A DNA stretch of 36,653 nt. Source: DATNPH01 sp036703315. Lineage in GTDB: Bacteria; Cyanobacteriota; Cyanobacteriia; Cyanobacteriales; Coleofasciculaceae. The notes under the pieces were generated by a model. That model was not told the DNA's origin. It did not search any database and saw nothing but the letters and a program-made list of their open reading frames with translations. A program made the position numbers and the translations under genes. How positions within the stretch are numbered: position 1 is the stretch's first letter; every line of letters starts with the position of its first letter. Positions 33,815-36,653 of this stretch are shown here, piece after piece. Location of the stretch: NCBI GenBank assembly GCA_036703315.1, contig DATNPH010000031.1:1-36653 (forward strand), read 5' to 3'.

Positions 33815-34126
33815 ATGACAAACGAAACTAATCAACCACAGGACTACTGCTATATCAAAGTACCAAAAACCAAATTTCCCCAACCCAAGTTCTACCCAAC
33901 TCAGCAAGTCGGTATCCCTTGGCACGATGACGAAGGCAATTCCTTCTACGACATTGGCGTAATTATCGGGATGATTTACGGTGAAAGTGATGATCAGTCA
34001 GGGCAATGGTACTACTTCTTTCGTTACCTCAAGTGCGATTATGACCCATCCTTAGTCGGGTCAAAGGACTGGCATTTCATTGAAGAATCTGGCTTAGTCG
34101 CTGACACTACAGTGCTTGGGGATTAA
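33815..34126 (+). CDS. Protein of unknown function (103 residues)
   Basis: ATG 33815 gives 103 residues; the frame also opens at TTG 33797, but that codon lies in a hairpin and overlaps the ribosome binding site, so ATG is preferred, with GGAGG (33799-33803) 11 bases before it. The protein is acidic and rich in Tyr, Trp and Phe, with the segments FYPTQQVGIPWHDDEGNSF, GVIIGMIYGESDDQSGQWYY, and WHFIEESGLVADT. It has no signal peptide and no membrane segment. The first half recalls a small beta-barrel fold, but I recognise no family. It diverges from rpmB and converges on htpG, and its leader is unusually structured. Function unknown. Confidence 0.65.
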   Translation: MTNETNQPQDYCYIKVPKTKFPQPKFYPTQQVGIPWHDDEGNSFYDIGVIIGMIYGESDDQSGQWYYFFRYLKCDYDPSLVGSKDWHFIEESGLVADTTVLGD

Positions 34127-34130
34127 TGCT

Positions 34131-34160
34131 GTAGGGACACGACAATTGTCTATTGGTGTC
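34131..34160. repeat. GTAGGGACACGACA-type hairpin repeat
   Basis: GTAGGGACAC begins a short element in which GACAC (34136-34140) pairs with GTGTC (34156-34160) around the self-complementary GACAATTGTC (34141-34150). It belongs to the same GTAGGG family as 5020 and 33120 and starts four bases after the stop of the 33815 gene. Confidence 0.5.
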
Positions 34161-34197
34161 AACTTAAGGCTGGAACGTCCGACATTGCGCCAGAAAA

Positions 34198-34272
34198 GAT
34201 CCCCCAACCCCCCTTTTTAAGGGGGGCTAAGATTCTGGTTCTCCCCAATTCATCGGGAGGCTAGGGGGGATT
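34198..34272. repeat. CCCCCC-TTTTTAA-GGGGGG repeat downstream of htpG
   Basis: CCCCCC (34208-34213) and GGGGGG (34221-34226) flank TTTTTAA, and the outer ATCCCCC (34199-34205) pairs with GGGGGAT (34265-34271). It resembles the 26588 element. It lies in the 257-base gap between the convergent 33815 and htpG genes and may serve as a terminator. Confidence 0.65.
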
Positions 34273-34383
34273 GAGGGTCTATAGCCAGTACGAGAAGATC
34301 TACAAAGGCTTACCCATCTTGGTTTTTCGCTTAATTTGACACCAAGAGACAATGTCGTGCCCTATGGCAGATGAGAATTTCTA

Positions 34384-36402
34384 CTATCGTCCAGTCAGGC
34401 GTGTGAGCACTTGATTTGAGCGTTCGACAAATGCCTTCATTCCATCAGCGTCGAAGCCTTTTTGCGCCATCAGTGCCAAGTCGTAGACGTGCTGGCAAAT
34501 CAGGTTAGCCAGTTCTCCAGATGGTGATTGACCACCAGTTTGAACGATACTACCTTGACTCAACTCAACCAGGTTTTGAATTAGCGGATGCGCTGTATTC
34601 ACGATTAAAACGTGTTCTTCAGGAAAATCAGCCGTCTGCTGCTGCATTAGTGCTGTCATTTCCCGCAGACGCCGCAGCGCTTCTGGTAATAGCACCATAG
34701 CGGGTGGTGTGCCTTGCGGGTCATCCGACTTCAATGCCTGGGTTTTGATGTTGACTTTGGGCTTGTTGAGAGATTTCTCAAACAGCTCTTTAATCAGGTC
34801 ATTACGGGTTTTGTTAGTTTTGGGGTCAACAATTTCTCCCGATTTATCCTGGTCAATCAGGGTATTATCCAAGTCAGAGTCTACCCGCGAGAACTTGACA
34901 TTAGAATACTCCTGCTCTAAGAAGCTGATGAAGTGCGTGTCGATGAAGGAGTCCATAAACAGGACTTCCAAACCTTGTTTTTTGTGCAGTTCTACATAGG
35001 TCGCTTGTGAGGCTTCATCGGTGCAATAAAAGACGCGGTTTTCGTGATGCTCTTTGTTGCGCTCTAGATAGTCCTTGAGGGTGGTATATGGGGGAGTGGT
35101 GAGTGGTGAGGGGTCAGTGGGGTTTTGAGCTGGTGTGACATCTTGCCAAGCATCCCCTTCTTGGGACTGCACTTCAACCGTCGGGGTTTCAGGGTTGCTT
35201 GGCTGTGCCTCTGCTGCCTTGCTACCTTGCTGCCCTGCCTCATAGGTGGTGCGGTAGATGATGATGTCTTCGACTTGTTTTTTGAATTTGTCGTCGTTGA
35301 GGGAGCCAAACTTGACGAAGGTGCCAACATCTTGCCAGCAGCGGATGTATTCATCGCGCCCTTCATTGTAAAGGCCTTTGAGGCGATCGCCTACTTTTTT
35401 GGCAATGAAGTCAGCAATTCGCCTCACTGTGCGGTCATTAGTGAGAGCACTGCGGGAGACATTCAGAGGAATATCGGGGCTATCAATAACGCCTCTGAGC
35501 GGCATCAGAAACTTGGGAATGACTTCTTCGCAGTGGTCACTGACAAACACCTGATTGCAGAACAACTTGATGTTACCCTTCGTAACGTCTACATCTGGCT
35601 TCAGCTTGGGGAAGTAGAGAATGCCGTTGAGTAGGAAGGGATAATCGGTATTCAAGTGTACCCACAACAGTGGCTCGTCTTGAAACGGGTACAGGTAGCG
35701 ATAGAACTCTAGATAATCTTCTTTCGTCAGGTTTTGCGGTGATTCCTTCCACAGTGCCCTTTGCCGATTAATTTGCTCATCATCCAGTTTGATTGGCACT
35801 GGCATGAAATCGCAGTAGGCTTTCACTAGCTGCTTGATCCGAAGCGCTTCTAAGTACTCCTGTTCCTCGTCTTGAAGGGTGAGAGTCACGGTAGTACCAC
35901 GCTGGGTACGGGATGACTCTTCTAGCTGAAAAGCTGGGGAACCGTCGCAGGACCAGTGAACTGCCTCCGCTCCGGCTTTGTAAGAAAGAGTATCAATTTC
36001 AACCTTACTCGCCACCATGAAGGAGGAGTAGAAGCCTAGACCGAAGTGACCGATGATCTGTTGATCCGCGTCTTTTTGGTATTTGTGGATAAATTCTTCG
36101 GCGCTGGAGAAGGCAACTTGGTTGATGTATTTTTTCACCTCATCGGCGGTCATACCGATGCCGTTATCGGAGATGGACAGGGTTTTTTTGTCTTTGTCGA
36201 TAGTGATTTGAATTTCTGGGGCATCCAACTCTCCATCAACTTCACCGGCGTAAGAAACCATCTTCAATTTTTGGATGGCGTCCACGGCGTTGGAAATCAG
36301 TTCCCGCAAGAAGATTTCGTGGTCGGTGTAGAGGGACTTCTTGATAATGGGAAAGATATTCTCAGTATGAATCGTGATATTGCCCTGTTCTAGCATCGTC
36401 AT
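34384..36402 (-). CDS. htpG: Molecular chaperone HtpG (bacterial Hsp90)
   Basis: A 672-residue Hsp90 homologue that refolds and stabilises client proteins in an ATP-driven cycle. The GHKL ATPase domain holds catalytic Glu34 and Asn38 in LRELISNAVDA (32-42), DNGIGM (79-84) and the lid/phosphate loop GHFGLGF (118-124); RGTTVTL is at about 168-174. Middle domain includes RGVIDSPDIPLNVSRSAL (303-320). A Pro/Gln/Thr-rich linker occupies about 388-440, longer than in enteric HtpG, and the C-terminal dimerisation domain follows. Part of that linker (about 429-440) is written by an intergenic-type repeat. ATG at 36402; a second ATG two codons on could also be used. No CIRCE operator was found upstream. 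Confidence 0.95.
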   Translation of the reverse strand: MTMLEQGNITIHTENIFPIIKKSLYTDHEIFLRELISNAVDAIQKLKMVSYAGEVDGELDAPEIQITIDKDKKTLSISDNGIGMTADEVKKYINQVAFSSAEEFIHKYQKDADQQIIGHFGLGFYSSFMVASKVEIDTLSYKAGAEAVHWSCDGSPAFQLEESSRTQRGTTVTLTLQDEEQEYLEALRIKQLVKAYCDFMPVPIKLDDEQINRQRALWKESPQNLTKEDYLEFYRYLYPFQDEPLLWVHLNTDYPFLLNGILYFPKLKPDVDVTKGNIKLFCNQVFVSDHCEEVIPKFLMPLRGVIDSPDIPLNVSRSALTNDRTVRRIADFIAKKVGDRLKGLYNEGRDEYIRCWQDVGTFVKFGSLNDDKFKKQVEDIIIYRTTYEAGQQGSKAAEAQPSNPETPTVEVQSQEGDAWQDVTPAQNPTDPSPLTTPPYTTLKDYLERNKEHHENRVFYCTDEASQATYVELHKKQGLEVLFMDSFIDTHFISFLEQEYSNVKFSRVDSDLDNTLIDQDKSGEIVDPKTNKTRNDLIKELFEKSLNKPKVNIKTQALKSDDPQGTPPAMVLLPEALRRLREMTALMQQQTADFPEEHVLIVNTAHPLIQNLVELSQGSIVQTGGQSPSGELANLICQHVYDLALMAQKGFDADGMKAFVERSNQVLTRLTGR
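35092..35109. repeat. GAGTGGTGAGTGG-type repeat, copy inside htpG
   Basis: GGGAGTGGTGAGTGGTGA occurs within the htpG coding sequence and is identical to the 18 bases at 12768-12785 downstream of proB. In the htpG frame it encodes part of SPLTTPPYT in the linker (about residues 432-440). Confidence 0.7.
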
Positions 36403-36443
36403 GGGTGTAACTCATCAGTGAAGGGTCTTTAAGATGATCTTGT

Positions 36444-36509
36444 GCGTTAGCGAAGCTTCCCGCAAGGCATTGCGCTGGGTTTTGCTTCTCGGATTGCCCC
36501 CTAAGGGGG
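36444..36509. repeat. Repeat remnants upstream of htpG
   Basis: GCGTTAGCGAAGCTTCCCGC (36444-36463) continues to CAAGGCATTGCGC, a form familiar from cyanobacterial intergenic repeats. CCCCCTAAGGGGG (36497-36509) is a second short palindrome. The rest of 36403-36653 shows no gene. Confidence 0.5.
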
Positions 36510-36653
36510 ATTCGGATCTCCCTACTTGGTGAATGTATATGCCAAGGGCGACTGCCAAAACAATCCTGAAGACTCGGTCTATTGGGTTTGCTTTATTGTT
36601 GAACTCTTGTTAGTTTCCCGGTCTGCTCTTAGCCAGACTTAATAACGTCTGAG

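Noticed and set aside
35125..35634. Plus-strand open frame of 169 codons inside htpG
   Set aside because: It is antisense to a well-conserved chaperone gene and has no domain; composition is that of a shadow frame.
36403..36653. CIRCE heat-shock operator upstream of htpG
   Set aside because: No TTAGCACTC/GAGTGCTAA inverted repeat was found in the 251 bases available; a longer upstream region is outside the window.
1..36653. tRNA or rRNA genes
   Set aside because: No convincing cloverleaf, GGTTCRAATCC T-loop or rRNA segment was noticed in the gaps; a tRNA scan would be decisive but could not be run.

Overview
The window is chromosomal DNA of a cyanobacterium, most likely a filamentous one. 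The evidence is the frequent palindrome GCGATCGC (HIP1, for example near 8014, 8353 and 13465), families typical of cyanobacteria (DUF3727, lumenal pentapeptide protein, cyanobacterial branching enzyme, an rpmB/htpG neighbourhood), several families of short intergenic hairpin repeats, and a hormogonium polysaccharide secretion (hps) locus, which is known from filamentous, motile strains. No rRNA, tRNA, CRISPR array, complete insertion sequence or phage gene was seen.

Layout. 1-770 has no gene and starts with a triple-hairpin repeat. 771-3619 holds a SGNH hydrolase, a lumenal or periplasmic pentapeptide protein (tail-to-tail, 15-nt overlap) and an LCP-family glycopolymer ligase. 3812-8619 holds a mannose-1-phosphate guanylyltransferase, an AarF/UbiB kinase, a decayed EamA/DMT transporter remnant and an MFS transporter. 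8778-12762 holds DUF3727, MltG, YqeG and ProB, all on +. 12980-19150 is a minus-strand cell-envelope group: a sensor histidine kinase, an FtsL-like bitopic protein, FtsI and a RodZ-like HTH membrane protein. 19478-22695 holds a previously easy-to-miss 43-residue lipoprotein, a small secreted protein and the glycogen branching enzyme GlgB. 22753-32497 is a minus-strand hps locus: a giant HpsA-like protein (1946 aa), HpsB, HpsC and two further GspH/FimT-type pseudopilins. 33328-36402 holds ribosomal protein L28, a 109-aa-range protein of unknown function with an unusual leader, and the chaperone HtpG.

How the genes fit together. Much of the window concerns the envelope. LCP and GDP-mannose synthesis can feed cell-surface glycopolymers; MltG, FtsI, FtsL-like and RodZ-like proteins act in septal or lateral peptidoglycan synthesis; the hps pseudopilins and HpsA are tied to polysaccharide export and gliding. 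The hps glycosyltransferases (hpsE-K) are not in this window.

The most interesting points are the HpsA/pseudopilin block with a pilin-like N-terminus on a giant protein, two paralogous pseudopilins sharing a C-terminal Cys motif, a leader that folds over the ribosome binding site of the unknown gene at 33815, the hidden 43-aa lipoprotein, the RodZ-like protein with its HTH in the middle, an 18-base intergenic repeat that also occurs inside the coding sequence of htpG, and the decayed DMT transporter.
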